A DNA stretch of 64,000 bases from contig OZ022501.1 in assembly GCA_963989385.1 (NCBI GenBank), positions 1,746,001 through 1,810,000 on the forward strand, written 5' to 3'. The translations under genes were made by a program, and so were the position numbers. Under the pieces are notes generated by a model. It worked only from the letters and a program-made list of their open reading frames with translations, was not told the DNA's origin and searched no databases. The DNA is from Ctena decussata (lineage: Eukaryota > Mollusca > Bivalvia > Lucinida > Lucinidae). Shown piece after piece: positions 63,383 to 64,000 of this stretch (positions are counted from its first letter, which is position 1; each line of letters begins with the position of its first letter).

Positions 63383-64000
63383 GACGACCATGTAGCTACG
63401 TCGTTCAGCTGGTAGAGTTAGTACAGCAGTCTCACCTGCATTGGAAAGGCCACTAAACATTGTTTTAATCTCACTAAGGTCACTCAGGTCTTTACTACAT
63501 GATATTCCAGTGTATATTTTTATGTATGGAGCAATAGAATGGTCTGTGTATAATGAAAAGGCTGGCCCTTTAATGACCAACAAGCATTTTGTCTTCCATT
63601 TATGCACTACAATAAAAATTTGGGACACGCTTAAACTTGCTATTCAATCTGTATGCAATACAGTATCATACTGACTACTCATTTTGCAGTTTGCATAATC
63701 AGAAAAAAATCAGGCGCTTATAATCTATTGTAGGAGCGAGTCCGGGACTTGTAGGAAAAAATCCGGGACTTATGAAAAACTAAAATTAGTTGATAGGCCC
63801 ATTTATATTAGTGTAAAGTGTGGAAAAAATACAATATGTTTTCCAACATCGATTTATGATTAAAGATAGCTTTTGCCCTATGGTAAACTTCGAAAACATA
63901 GACACATCAGACACTTCATCGAGCTGTACCCTAAATGAAAATTTCCGGGTTGAATTTGTCTGTTGACAGCGTTAAACTTTGTATTATATCTAATCTGCTT

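Overview
This is a stretch of animal nuclear genome. It has split genes with GT-AG introns, AT-rich intergenic DNA, many degraded retroelements, SINEs with tRNA-like heads, and foldback elements. Three elements have a microsatellite-plus-tandem-repeat build like the 'pearl' elements described from bivalves, so I read it as a marine bivalve mollusc (inference; species not determined). Most short open frames are chance or repeat-derived. Five protein genes can be defended.

Region 1 (about 2.6-34.8 kb) is a cluster of four short-chain dehydrogenase/reductase genes resembling L-xylulose/dicarbonyl reductase (DCXR, SDR20C). SDR-1 (+, 2848-6813) carries a retroelement tail inside its first coding exon, flanked by usable splice dinucleotides, and a T9 run that shifts frame in its last exon. 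SDR-2 (-, 12678-15546), SDR-3 (+, 25637-28411) and SDR-4 (+, 32417-33718) are intact, 249 codons each, with one intron at the same place: inside the codon of the predicted catalytic serine. SDR-3 and SDR-4 are the product of a large tandem duplication (copy A about 18.58-29.32 kb, copy B about 29.32-34.81 kb). Its junction is visible near 29,322, and the two copies have since received different transposon insertions.

Region 2 (about 40.0-50.9 kb) is one multi-exon gene (+) for an AAAP-family amino acid transporter with about 11 membrane segments. Its second recognised exon is followed by 25 tandem copies of an 80-bp unit made from the last 60 nt of that exon plus 20 nt of intron. Every copy keeps a splice donor and an acceptor-like AG, and would be a phase-compatible 57-nt mini-exon.

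Region 3 (about 51-64 kb) is mostly mobile DNA. It has a long 5'-truncated Penelope-like reverse transcriptase ORF (51948-53432) with its 3' tail, a second solo tail at 60.0-60.66 kb, SINEs, microsatellites, and a possible promoter/first exon near 55.2-55.4 kb.

Penelope-like fragments occur throughout the window. Three separate sites (35361-35406 +, 51178-51223 -, 54638-54683 +) fold by hand into type I hammerhead ribozymes of exactly 46 nt, all in the same flanking sequence context. The observations most worth following are the ribozymes, the retroelement-derived intron in SDR-1, and the exon-derived minisatellite in the transporter.
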